A stretch of DNA of 64,000 bases. Source: Cloeon dipterum (taxonomy: Eukaryota > Arthropoda > Insecta > Ephemeroptera > Baetidae). A model generated the notes under the pieces. That model made no database searches. It saw only the letters and a list, made by a program, of their open reading frames with translations, and was not told the origin of the DNA. Below are positions 24,343 through 35,841 of this stretch, piece after piece. The position numbers and the translations under genes were made by a program. Location of the stretch: positions 10,292,001 to 10,356,000 of the forward strand of contig NC_088786.1 in assembly GCF_949628265.1 (NCBI RefSeq). Reading direction: 5' to 3'. Numbering within the stretch: position 1 is the stretch's first letter; each line of letters begins with the position of its first letter.

Positions 24343-25815
24343 TCAAATTTTATCACGCACCTCCTCGCCCCACTTAACCCCCGCCCTTAGTTCTCCGTCA
24401 GACACGATGGCCCAGGACATTTTATCTGTTGTGTGAGCAACTGCAGTCTCTCCATTCTTGCTGACCGCAATGGCTCCTGCCGTTCCACCAGTCCGCGAAG
24501 TCAAAAATTCGCACGACTCATCCGCCGCATTTTGAATTGAGGTTCCTTTAATAAATATTGAAACACATTAAATGTGGACCAGTTAAATAAATTTATCGCA
24601 TTAGTTACCTTGCTTCATGAGATTAAAAATTGAGGACGCCAGGCAGGCCTTGGTGATGGACTCCCCGTGGCCCGTGCTGGCCACTGCGCCAACCGCCTCA
24701 TCACAGTAACCTCCGCAGCCGACCAGGGGTGTGTCCCCAACCCTTCCAGGTGTTTTCCCGCAGGTGCCGCCAGTAGAGAGGGCGACCGCCACTCGACCCT
24801 TCCTGTCGACAGCTACTGCTCCCACTGTACCAACTCCCGGTGGCTTTCTAGAAAGAAAAGTTATAGTAATTGTTATTTGTTGTTTGCAATTATTTTCATA
24901 TGAGATGAATTTAATTTATCTGTATCCTAAAATGGCGTATTGAATGGGTTTAAATAATTTGTTACATGTAGGATAAATTTATCCAAAATGTTTTTCAGCG
25001 AAGTGACTATTTCTATACAAATAAATACTTTTTACCTAAGAACGAAATTTTTCAGAGATATATAATTCAAAAGTATTTCAAAATAAAATTAATCTAACAA
25101 AGTTAAATCTATGATCGTCCGAATTTTTGCATCAACAAATCCAACCCTGCCAGTGGGAATTATTTTCATCTAATTTAAATTGAAACCTATACCCTTTTCT
25201 CCCGTTTTTGAAGTCTTCCAAACATTTAATCTCATATTTTGTCACAAGCTCTTCTGGCTGCAGTCTGGCCACTCCGTGTGCCTCTGCAAACCGGTTAGCG
25301 CCTTGACCCGCTATTAAAATGTGCTCGCTCTTTTCCATCACCAACCGAGCCACGCTAACGGGGTTTTTGATGTCACGAAGACAAGCAACAGCACCTATTA
25401 ACAATATTTATCAACGTTAAAAATCTCAATTTAAAATTAAATGTTTACCAGCCTCAAGCTTGTGTCCCTCCATAACTAAAGCGTCCATCTCCACGTCCCC
25501 GTCAAAATTTAAAACACTACCAGTTCCTAAAATTTCAAAATAAATTTTTTAAATTAAATGATCTCGATATTTATGGTATATAGAAATTGAAATCAATCTT
25601 AATTCAACAGAAATTTAATTATAACCTGCATTAAAATTCGGGTCATCTTCCATCACCCGGACCGCAGCTTCAACCGCATCCAAGGCTGACCCCTCTTGCA
25701 TGTTGAGGATGCGCCATCCCTCTCTGGCCGCGACCTGAACACCTATGAGTTTTGCCTGGGCTCGTTCGTCGTCAACGTCTCCAGCTCCACCGTGAAGCAC
25801 CAACGCAGGAAGCAT
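24343..25815 (-). CDS. ASRGL1: Isoaspartyl peptidase / L-asparaginase
   Basis: Ntn-hydrolase that cleaves isoaspartyl dipeptides and asparagine after autocleavage into alpha and beta chains. Exons in coding order: 25626-25815, 25449-25526, 25187-25394, 24609-24847, 24343-24545, giving about 305 residues (human 308). The N-terminus has ALVLHGGAGD, followed by NAGTGSVLN. The nucleophile is the Thr of GTVGAVAVD at the start of exon 4's core, so the predicted self-cleavage site is GVG/TVGAV. GRVGDTPLVGCGGYCDEAVG and STGHGESI, which form the substrate pocket, are intact. The donor of exon 3 is uncertain: GT at 25185-25186 or at 25191-25192 both keep the frame and differ by two residues. The gene lies head-to-head with the SmydA-like gene, about 1 kb apart. 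Confidence 0.93.
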
Positions 25816-26868
25816 TTTAGACGATCAGCAAAAAAGACAAAAATAATGCACTCTGATAGCGTGTTGAATTACTCCGCGTTGTTATCTGCGGCTGTTTCGA
25901 GAGCAAAATGCGTGCAAACAACGCACAGGCTTTTTATTTACGAGGCTCAATGGTGGAGGGGAACGGGAGTCTCATGCTGCAACCGCAAGGACGTTGCAAT
26001 TGACACTTCAAAAAAGGCTCCAAAGCTGTCAAATTAGAAGAGCGAGCACCCGCAGCATGTTAATTAAATTCGCTAAACACCCTGTTTCAAGTTGTTTACC
26101 TCATTAGCGCAGAAATTCTTAAAAGCAAATAAACACGTAAGTGGTAGATGGACAGGAGTGACCTCGTCTGGCTTATGCAACTCGCCCGACTTCCTGATCA
26201 TGCGTGTTGCATGTCGTAACTTTAAAGGCGGAAAAGGGAGTTGCAATGTTAGAATAATGGTTTAAGTTCGTTCATAAACACAGCATTTTTACAGAATAAT
26301 ATACGAATCTGTGTTGAATTTATTAAAAAAGTGACCTTTATAAATGGCTTCTAAAAAAGTAAAGCTATCGAGGTATTTCGCATCTTGAAAGGAAATTGAA
26401 TAACAGGGCAACTTCATCTTCGTTGATAAAAAGTTTTTTCCTAACTCAACTAGTTTCAGCATGAATACTCTTTGAAACGATGAAGTCTTCATATGTGTGG
26501 TTGAGGAGTATCAGAATCAGCAATTTGTTGAATAAATCTATTTTATTATCATTAGTTTGTGACAGCATTAACCATAATTGTTTTCCTTCGCTGTCATCAA
26601 TTTCTTTTGTTTGCCATATTGAAAATTATAAAATCAAAACGACGTTAATTTAAATCTAATTAACTATCACAAGGGTCAAGTGTCAACCTTGAAGAGGAAG
26701 GCATTCAAATGTCGGCGAGACCGAAATTGAGGATTTTTCCACCAGAGTCTTCATCAGTCGGCATACAAATAGAGGTATGTCTAAAATTAGAAAGCTGTGT
26801 GCTTGTGCCGTCCGCGGTGCTGCTGGCCCGAAAGCAATCGTTATTGAAGAATCGTGCATCCGAGAAGC
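25816..26868. other. Shared upstream region of ASRGL1 and SmydA-like genes
   Basis: Divergent intergenic region with no supported gene. A GAG|GTATGT donor at 26775 may end a noncoding first exon of the right-hand gene. It follows an ATG at 26709 whose short frame does not join in phase to the SET/MYND frame. Confidence 0.4.
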
Positions 26869-29771
26869 ATGTCCACGGAGGGAAAATGTGCCGTGTGCCT
26901 GGTGGATGCCGCGCAGCAGTGCGCTGGCTGCAAGGCCGTCTTCTACTGCGGCCGAGAGCACCAAAAGCAACACTGGGGCCGCCACCGCTTTGAATGCCGC
27001 CCCATAAAAGTGGCCGAGGACCCCGTGCAGGGTCGCTACCTAGTCGCCACCAAGAATATCTCGCAAGGTGACCTCATCTTCACCGACTCGCCGCTGCTGA
27101 TCGGCCCGAAAATGGTCAGCTCACCCATATGCCTCGGCTGCCACCAGCCAGCGTCTGTTGACTGTCCCTGTCCAGGCTGCGGGTGGCCCTTGTGCGGCCC
27201 CGAATGCGCCAACGCCCCACAGCACAAGGCTGAGTGCCAGCTAATGAAGGACAAGGTATACAAGTCAGTGAAATCATTTATTACCCCCTTTGGGAATCTC
27301 TAATTTGGAACAAAATATAACTACTGATACTGAGGAGAAGGGTGAATTTGGGATCTACTTTTTTATTTCTAGCCTGCAAATGAAGGCATGATTTAAAAAT
27401 AATGATATCTTGATTTAAATAAACTAATAATTCAATTGAACTAATTAGTTTTCAACCGAAATAGTTTTTTCTCAAAATAAATTTGGTGTTAACTGAAGAT
27501 ATAACTGAAATTTTACACGCAAGGAAATGTATAGAAAAAGACTAAGCTAGTATTAAAATTTTAAGATATCGACTAGAAAAATCTAGATAAAATCAGAATT
27601 CTACCTTATTATTGTAGTTCATAGCATTCCAATAAAATTATTTATTTTAATCAAAAACTGATGTGAAAATCACGAAAAACTGATAAAAATAAACTATATT
27701 CTGTTGGGAAAGTAACTAACAAGTAGACTCTTATTGCCCTTATTGGCCTACAAAATCATTATGCACATATTATGTATCAAAGGAGAATGGATACTGCGGG
27801 AAATTAATGCTTTATTTTGAATATTTTCATTTCTATCAGCCGTTGTAATTTTTAATAATGGAATTAAACTGAAAGTGTCAAAAGTTCCACTTTTATTGAC
27901 CTAGAAATTTTTAACTTTTTCATAAAAACATTATTATCTGAAATATGTAATTTCTAAAGTTATATATATTTAAAAAAAAATTAAATTTCAGGGTTTCCGG
28001 GCCGACATCAAGGACGCCTCGAAACCTCTGTCCGAGTACGCGTGCATCGTGCCGCTGCGATATGCCCTTCTCCCTGAAGAAAAAATAAAAAAGGTGAAGA
28101 GTCTACAGTCGCACCTGGAGACACGCAGAATGACCCCTCTGTACACGGTGCTGCGGAACAACGTGGTCGGCTTCTTGGCTATGCGGCTGCAGGCGGAGGT
28201 GACCGAGGAGGACATCCTGGGCGTGTGCGGCGTCATGGACACAAATGCCTATGAAATCCGGCGCAACGGCGGCGTGAAGCTGCGCGGGCTATACCCGCTG
28301 GCGTCGCTGATGAACCACGACTGCGTGCCCAACACGCGGCACGTGTTCGACCGCGACGACAAGATGCTGGTGTTCGCCACCGTGGACATCAGCAAGGGCA
28401 GCCCGGTGACCTCGACCTACACGCATGCCCTGTGGTCCACCCACCAACGACGGGCGCACCTCAGGGCCACCAAGTGCTTCGAGTGCCGCTGTGTCAGGTG
28501 CTCCGACCCCGCCGAACTGGGCACCTACCTGGGCGCCATCCTCTGCTCAAAGTGCGCCGGCAAGGGCAAGGTGCTATCCACGGCGCCGCTCGACGACGCG
28601 GCGCCCTGGCAGTGCAACAACTGCCAGGCCCAGATGACAGCCAAGCAGATCGTCTGGGGCAACCAGGCCCTGCAGAAGGAGCTCGAGCAGGTGGATAAGA
28701 ACGGTCCTCAGCAGCTGGAGGCCTTCCTTGAGCGCTACAAGGCCATTTTGCACCCGACCAACGGCCACGCCCTGCAGGCAAAACTGGCCCTCACGCAGAT
28801 ATATGGAAATGTGCCTGGATTCCTTTTGAAAGTAATCTTCTTTTTTTCTTATTTAAAAATATCACGGAAATTGGTTCACGTGAGGTCAGGTTACACGAAT
28901 ACAAAAGTTGACCATTTTATTAAAGCGGATCGCTAAGAGCGCTGAAAGTTTCCTAGTGAGCGTTGGAATTCAAAATCCAGACAATCATTTTCGTTGTAAA
29001 AAGTTGTTTTTGCTAATCTCATTTTTGGCAGTCTACTGCAGATCTATTTCATATGGCAATTATAACGTGCTTAATGAATAATAATTTTTATTTACAAAAA
29101 TAGCACTTTAAAGTTTTAGTAAAATATGAAATAGGACTGCGGTTGACAACCGAAACTAGTAGAAATCAAACAAAAACGACTCTTTAAAATGGATGGATTT
29201 TAATTAATTTACTTAAATGTTATAATTTATGCATTCCGTGAAAGAGATTTGTTAGTTTTCTAACTGTTTAACCATTCTGCGACTGCTTCAATTTGATGAT
29301 TAAATAGCACTTTATTTTATATATTTCATTCAGGACTTAAACAACGACCAAGTGGAGAGGAAACTATCCCTAACGCACGACCTGTTGGACGCCGTCTCAG
29401 TGCTGGAACCTGGCAGTTCGCGGACAAGAGCGCAGTTACAACTTGAGCTGCAAGCAGCGATGGTTCTGCAAGCCAAATTGGACATGGAATCTGAGAGAAT
29501 AACTAGGGAGAGAGCTGAAGAAATTCTGGGCGACGCTGTGGAGCTGTTGAAAGAGGCTTCTGAAGTTTTAAAAACGGAGCCGGACATGGAGGGAAAACTG
29601 CAGGAGAAGCTGATGATTTTAATGCAGCAATTGGAGTTGGATGACACTTCCAATGAAAGAAATTCAGACAGCGCTGTTGATGAAGAACTGGCTCTCGAAG
29701 ATATGATTGAGAATCTCCAAACAGAACCTTTGATTGTCAAACCACGAAAGCCAATGAGAAGGAATATGTAA
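26869..29771 (+). CDS. SET and MYND domain protein, SmydA-like
   Basis: Member of the arthropod SmydA group of SET/MYND lysine methyltransferase-like proteins. Three exons (26869-27255, 27992-28831, 29334-29771) give 554 residues. The MYND finger is at residues 7-44 (CAVC, CAGC, YCGREHQKQHWGRH, C). The split SET domain follows: YLVATKNISQGDLI at its start, LYPLASLMNHDCVPN with the NHxCxPN cofactor motif, then STYTHALWSTHQRR. A post-SET zinc cluster CFECRCVRC comes next. Between the two SET parts is a second cysteine-rich stretch (CLGCHQPASVDCPCPGCGWPLC). The C-terminal exon is helical and acidic and ends KPRKPMRRNM. Methyltransferase activity and substrate are unknown. A Drosophila counterpart would be one of the SmydA genes; I cannot say which. 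Confidence 0.88.
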
Positions 29772-30752
29772 ATCTCTAATAGTTGGAGAGGAGCAACTGA
29801 AATAATTTGTATCGCTATCCTACACTGTGCTAATTGCATTGTTCAAGTGTGTTGCAAAAATTTGTGTTTCAGAATTATACATTAAAAAGAAAACTGAATT
29901 TAAATTCTTCATTTTCACTTATCCCGGAAAATTTGAACACATCTCAACACGATTTAGTTGAAACGAGTTTACTAAAAGGACAAATTAATCTTTTTTTTAA
30001 ATAATGTGAGTGCACCTAAGCGTCTGCAGAAAATTTTTTTGGATTCTCTTTCTAGCTGGTTTGAACATTTCCAAGAAATTGTGAAATTTTCGTTAAAAAT
30101 CAGGTTATATGTAACGTTGAAGAGATCGAACCCTCGAGCGATCGATATCATAGTAACTCTCAAATGTGTCTTGTAGCTCCTTTAAAGACGTCGGATGGGC
30201 TCTGTAGTATTGGTTCGATCTGCAAGATCTGCTTTCCGTTGGAACGGCCAAATCAAGAGCTTTCAGAATGTGTGCACTGCGACCCCTATTTTCCGGAAAA
30301 AGCCCATAAATTGTATGATTAAATTGTTAATTTTGCCACCTATATTCCATCCTAACGACATACCAAAAATCAAGATGATACTCAAACAAACTGAGCAATT
30401 ATTTGGTTCGTGAATGGAATTTTAACTCGACATATTTGTTGGGAGAACTCTATAAATTTTACTTTTGAGCGGGATATAGCACATTGAAGATATTGCACGA
30501 ATTTATGAAATGCGCGGCGAAAATACTTGCTTTTCTGTTCAGGCCTTAACAAGAAGGCAAAGCAAATACGACAAATTCTAACTTTATTCATCTCCACGCA
30601 GGTACATTATAATCATTTTCAGGAACATTGTCAATATTTTTGAGTGCATTCTCGGCATTTTGACCGAGTTATTAAAAGGCGGACACTCTGGATGCGCTTT
30701 TCACTTTTATCGAGCTATTCATCCGATACACAAATGAATAGAAGTTTTTAGA
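29772..30752. other. Intergenic, SmydA-like to plexin-domain gene
   Basis: AT-rich with no supported gene; includes the 3' UTR of the left gene and the promoter of the right one. Confidence 0.5.
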
Positions 30753-33736
30753 ATGGCAGTCCAGTTAGGAGGGCGAGTGAAATTCCAAAATATGATTTGG
30801 ATTTTAAAAACTGTCGTGGCTCTTGTCCACGCATCAAACGAAAATACGCACAGCCTGAGTGATAGTGAGTTTTCGCGTGAATATTCCTACAATTTAACGT
30901 TCTATGAAAATCTCTTAATTCTTATAAAGTCACATTTTAATACCTAATGTATATATTTAAGATTTAATATTTTAGGAATACCGGAAGGTTGATCATTAAC
31001 TTAATTATTTCTGATTATCTCAATAATCGTCAATTTAATAGCTATAGAGCTTTCAAGTCTCAATTATTGTAGACGCGGCGTACATCGAGAAGCGACTGAC
31101 AAGCTTGGAGAGCCAGCCTACTCATGATGAAGAAGGTGCCACTGGTTTTGGCCATAACATCTACAATAAACTAGATGATTTAGGTAACGAAATACCACAT
31201 ATTTTTGAGTCGCAGATGACATTTTTAGCGCAATAGTAATAAATCTTCGTAAACTTCTCAATTTTGAAAAACAATATTTTACACAAATTTGGCCAAAAGT
31301 TAATTATTTCTTTCTATGCAGTGAATGAATTTGCAATAGAACGCCGGTCTGTTGGTCTTGAGAATGGAGCTAAGTCAAATTTTCATCAAAACTACAACAG
31401 CGTATTATTTACCCGCAAACACAGTGCTGGCATACCGTTTTGGCGTGACCTCAGCAAATCGGACGACGAAGTCATAAGTCTTGAACATGATGGAAAAGTT
31501 ACTCAAGATTTCGTAAGTTTCAATTTATTTTTGCCCCTTATGTTATACAAAATATGCAAAATATTATATCGCTTAATCCATGCAATTTGTGTTTGGGCAT
31601 CTTGAACTGTAAAATGAAAAGTTTTATTCGTGTATTTTCCTACAAATTTGAAATGTAAATGTAATATTGATAGGTCAAATTCTTTGATTCATTTTTTATG
31701 ATAATTTAGCCCAGCTTGCATTTTTCTAATACTCAGTAAATTTCCCGGATTCCAAAGCCACACGATTCACTATACGAGCCTTCTCTTAGCTCCAGGAATG
31801 CGTAGAATATGAGAGGGATTGTGTGAAAACCTAAACAATTTTTTGAACCAAAGCTTTAAATTATATTGTGAATTAATAAAATTTTTCTGCAGAGAGTTCG
31901 TTTGAAATTCGGTTTTCCATTCTATGGCCAAATTTTTGATGGAGTGATCGTGAACGTTGAAGGTTACATCACCTTGGCCGATAAAAATGTTCGCCATGAC
32001 ACTAAAATTATTGCACCCTTATCAGCCGGCTTCTTTTTCAACCCTAGACACAGCAACTACGTCAAAGCCACTCAAAACGGTGATTATTTTATTATGCATA
32101 CCACACATCATTGACGATAGTAGTGATAATCACTGCTTGTGCTATTTTTTAATGTATAAGAAGATTAATTGTAAGCGTATGTGTAAAACATCTCTTTGAA
32201 TAATTTAATTTTCAGAACATTCATTTACCGTGGAATGGGGCAAAATGACTTTGAAAGATCGTACCGATCTGGGAAATTTCACCTTTCAGGCAACTTTGTT
32301 TAGAGATGGTTTCATCATATTTATCTACAAAGAGTTGCCAGTTAAATTATCGGCTGTTGGAACGGTCACGATTGGAGTGAAAGACACATCTGAAGGAAAG
32401 TGTGCGGAAACAGGTATGTCTAATCAGGATGAAGTTGTGCTTTTGAATATATTTACCACGTTACAATAAATTTAGGCTCAAGGATATGCAACATGCATCA
32501 AATCGATTTCACCGACTTTACCAAGTTTAAGAACTGGACCATGATTTCCATAAGGCCTGAAGAGTTTTGCCATGAAAACAAAAACTGCGATGACTGTACT
32601 AAGCCCAACCAGAAATACTCAGATCCTCAGGTACCAATATTTTGATATAAAAGGAGAAAGTTGTAATTTTTCTCCCTCTTCAGTGCTTCTGGTGCAAAAA
32701 TCAGATTGAGCAGTGTTTCAGCTTTCACGAAACGAAGGAGTTTGCGTGGAAAAAGGGCGGCTGCCTAAGGAATCACGTTGTTGCGCCGAGTAATTGCAGC
32801 ACAAAAACTAATTATGCTACACCGGCGCCAAAAGTGACAGTTGCTAAGTCTGCTACGTTCACCCAGGCCGCCCCGGCGCCTAAAGTGACCAGCACACCGC
32901 TGCAAGCTGGAATGATCACACCTGCGCCAAAGATTGTCAGTTCGAGACCTGCCCCGACCAAAACTAAACAGCAACCTAAATCGACTTCCTCCAAGCCAGA
33001 AGTGACGAGTGCAACTCATGACCAAGAATTCATTTCTCAGCAACCCCCTCGAGAAGTTGACCCAAAGGAGTTGCCCAATGGGGTCCACGAATTGAAAGAT
33101 AACACATACAGTGCGTTTCTTTTCATTTCTTTCTAGCTTGATAGTATTTTGAAGTTGTATAACGATACCATCTTTTGCTCTGATCGCTCTCAGGGGAAAA
33201 GATACCCTTCTCACAGTCTTTTGAGTTGAAACACGCGACTTTTATGCGTTTCATATAGTCTTGCATATATAACAATGCGATATTTTTAGAATTGTTAGTG
33301 GTTATGCAATAATTGAAGTTAGCAAATCCTGTCTTATAATCCACAAAAATAGTAAGGCGATAAGCGAGTAAGGTTGATTATATGAATTGTGAAAGTGCAT
33401 GACCAAATTTGGGTTTTTAGGGTTTGTATGACATCGCAAAGTATTTTGAAGAAGGCCTCTTTGCCACTGTGCAGAACTTTTGTTTGTGTTAAAAAAATTA
33501 TTCAAAGTTTTGATTATTTTCGTATCGTTTCAGTATGGAAGCTCGTCGGAGGGGTCACGTCACTTATCATATTATTGTTCATACTCATCCACCAAAAATG
33601 CAGAGTGCTGAAATTCTTCTGGCGTGCATATAGAAACTGTATAGTAAAAAATGCCTTGTGTTTTAATACACCGGATGAAACTCGTAGTTCTGAGGGGATC
33701 GCAATGTGCAGCTTAGGATCGTCTCACACCTCCTAG
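30753..33736 (+). CDS. Plexin domain-containing (TEM7-like) type I membrane protein
   Basis: Homolog of PLXDC1/2 (tumour endothelial marker 7 family), cell-surface proteins reported as PEDF receptors in vertebrates. Eight exons (30753-30864, 31073-31183, 31322-31512, 31893-32079, 32216-32413, 32476-32630, 32684-33110, 33534-33736) give 527 residues. A signal peptide is likely around IWILKTVVALVHA. The nidogen-like beta region follows: VRLKFGFPFYGQIFDGVIV, GYITLAD, EWGKM, FQATLFRDGFIIFIYKELP. The PSI/plexin cysteine module has CDDCTKPNQ, CFWCKNQIEQC and GGC. A Pro/Thr/Lys-rich stalk (repeated PAPKVT-like units, probably O-glycosylated) leads to one transmembrane helix (LVGGVTSLIILLFILIHQ) and a short Cys-containing tail. 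Order and spacing match the family. Confidence 0.9.
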
Positions 33737-35110
33737 TTAGTATAATTTTGGTAATATAGAAAAATCACAATTTTCGACCACGCTCCCGTGTTCTTGGCCA
33801 AAAACAAGGTGCTTCTTACGAAGGTAAAACGAGAAGCGTGCATGAACGATTTTTGTGATTTTAGCAAAATTAATAATCATATTGTTGATAAAAAAAAGAC
33901 ATCATAGTATAGAAAACACCAAATACTTTTGATCAGATGACGTATTTAAAATTATGTGTCCATTTTATATGCATTTTTACATAAACGCATCGGACATTCC
34001 TAACACGAATGCAAATTTAAGGCATAAATTTATTTCAAAAAGTATGTTTTAACACACACATGTCATTTATAAAATAAAATAATTTTTTATCGTATTGGCG
34101 AATTTTTTATTGCAGTTCAAATGCAGATTTCACCCCAAAAATATCAATTGATTCAAGAGGGAGAAAAGATAATAGTTGACATTAAACGTTATCTGATTCT
34201 TATTTCAGTGTTAAACGATGTAAACAGAAGATATAGATAAAAACATATTTTCTCTGCCTCTATAAAATAAAATATTGACTCATCATCGATTTAAATAGCG
34301 CAACTAATTGTAAGCTATTTAATCTGGCAATCGCTCCGATTCAACTCTAAACGATCTGAACAATTTAGAGAAGAGCAAAGTTTTAAGCTTCTCTAATAAG
34401 AAAGCACTTGGGTGTTGATTAGAGAATGAAATCAAGACTTGTATAATAACTTGTTCAACCCGCGATCGTCATATTAATGATTTTAACGACATTAAATCAA
34501 AATTCTTTTTTAAAACTACCGCGTGTATGAAAAATTTATAAATAACATGAATAGAAAAGAACAGTCGATTGATCTTAAGTTCTATGATCTATGCATAATT
34601 ATATCATACACGCCTCTGCTTTGATTGACGATGATTGGACCAAAACTAATTGTAAAGACCGACGAGCCACCGAGTTATTCTCTTGTTACGGATATATTAT
34701 TTCTCGTCTGTTCAAATAATTGTTCCACCTAGATATTTGTGTCCGATAAATGCAAATTCCGTCCTGACTAGCATGCGCCACATAAATATAACAATTTTAC
34801 TGTCCTATGAAACCAATATAATAATGTTTCTTGCCACAGTTCATTCGCAGCGTGTATAGTTGAGATTGAGAGTGAGATTATGGTGTTGGTGTAATGAGAG
34901 TGTGGTGTGTGTGTGTAGTTTACAATAGTTAATCACGTGGTGAGCCTGGGTGAGCGGTGGCTTGACCTGGGCTTGACCCGCTTGACTGTACCAATACACA
35001 TACATACATTTTATTATGTACATAATAATATTATTGAAGTTGAGTGTAGTGGTGAATCGTTGTGTAATGATTTATTGTTATTAAGTATCTGTTAAAACAC
35101 CATAAAAGTT
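33737..35110. other. Intergenic before 5S rRNA
   Basis: AT-rich; a short GT-rich run near 34900-34916. No gene seen. Confidence 0.5.
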
Positions 35111-35228
35111 GTCTACGACCATATCATGTTGAACACACCGGTTCTCGTCCGATCACCGAAGTTAAGCAACATTGAGAGCAGTCAGTACTTGGATGGGTGA
35201 CCGCCTGGGAACACTGCTTGTTGTAGGC
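35111..35228 (+). rRNA. 5S rRNA: 5S ribosomal RNA, single dispersed copy
   Basis: The core GTTCTCGTCCGATCACCGAA and the box C region GGATGGGTGACCGCCTGGGA match eukaryotic 5S RNA. The ends pair over nine positions (GUCUACGAC with GUUGUAGGC, two of them G-U) to form helix I. Helix II pairs 35124-35131 with 35167-35175, leaving a one-base bulge. Helix IV pairs 35176-35182 with 35213-35219 using changes on both sides relative to canonical sequences. A T5 run at 35236-35240 is a polymerase III terminator. Length 118 bases is near the usual 120. Internal promoter elements (box A, intermediate element, box C) appear intact. Only one copy is seen here rather than a tandem array. Confidence 0.92.
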
Positions 35229-35841
35229 GCACTGCTTTTTGCGTTTTTAAAGAAATGTTTTCTTGCGTGAAACTCTACATGTCAGGTGATCCTTGCCGTG
35301 TACTGCTAAATAGATAGTTAAGTTTTTATTTTTTTTTTGTCTGTTTTGGTCTTCTATTGAAATTTGGGGGGTTTATGCCCTCTTAGCAAGGGTTGATTAA
35401 ATTGTAAATTTATGCATTTCTGTGAGAATTCTTGCGGTCGGAGAAAAAATGCTGCATATATAAATATTGGTGATTTAAATTGTCCAGTTTCCAACCCCCC
35501 ACTCTTATATCCTTCCCATCGCAAGTCGTCATCATCATGTAAAAACAAGTCCGGCGCGCCCCTTGTTGCCAAACGTGGCACCACTGCGCTGATAAAGGGT
35601 TAACGTTAACGCCCCAAATCAATTTTTTCTCGTCCGCGTTCCTAGCATATCGGGCGACAGGCTGTGCCGCTGTGGGTCGTCACCTGACACGGCACCATAC
35701 AACCAGCAGTAAAATATAATTCGTTCGCTGGTTGCACCCGGTTGCACCTGCTTGTTTTAATAGCGATTGTAATTTTCCTCCACCACTCGTTGATAATTTC
35801 AAGTTATCAAGCTGACGTCCCCTTTTCCGCACAACTCCGAA
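35229..35841. other. 5S terminator and PICK1 promoter region
   Basis: Starts with the T-run terminator of the 5S gene and ends at the PICK1 start codon. The last 300 bases are moderately GC-rich. No gene or TATA box recognised. Confidence 0.5.

Noticed and set aside
32765-33214. Antisense ORF opposite the plexin-domain stalk exon
   Set aside because: Shadow of the low-complexity Pro/Thr stalk; no splice or start context.
34900-34920. GT-rich run near the 5S gene, considered as a regulatory element
   Set aside because: Short simple-sequence repeat with no further support.
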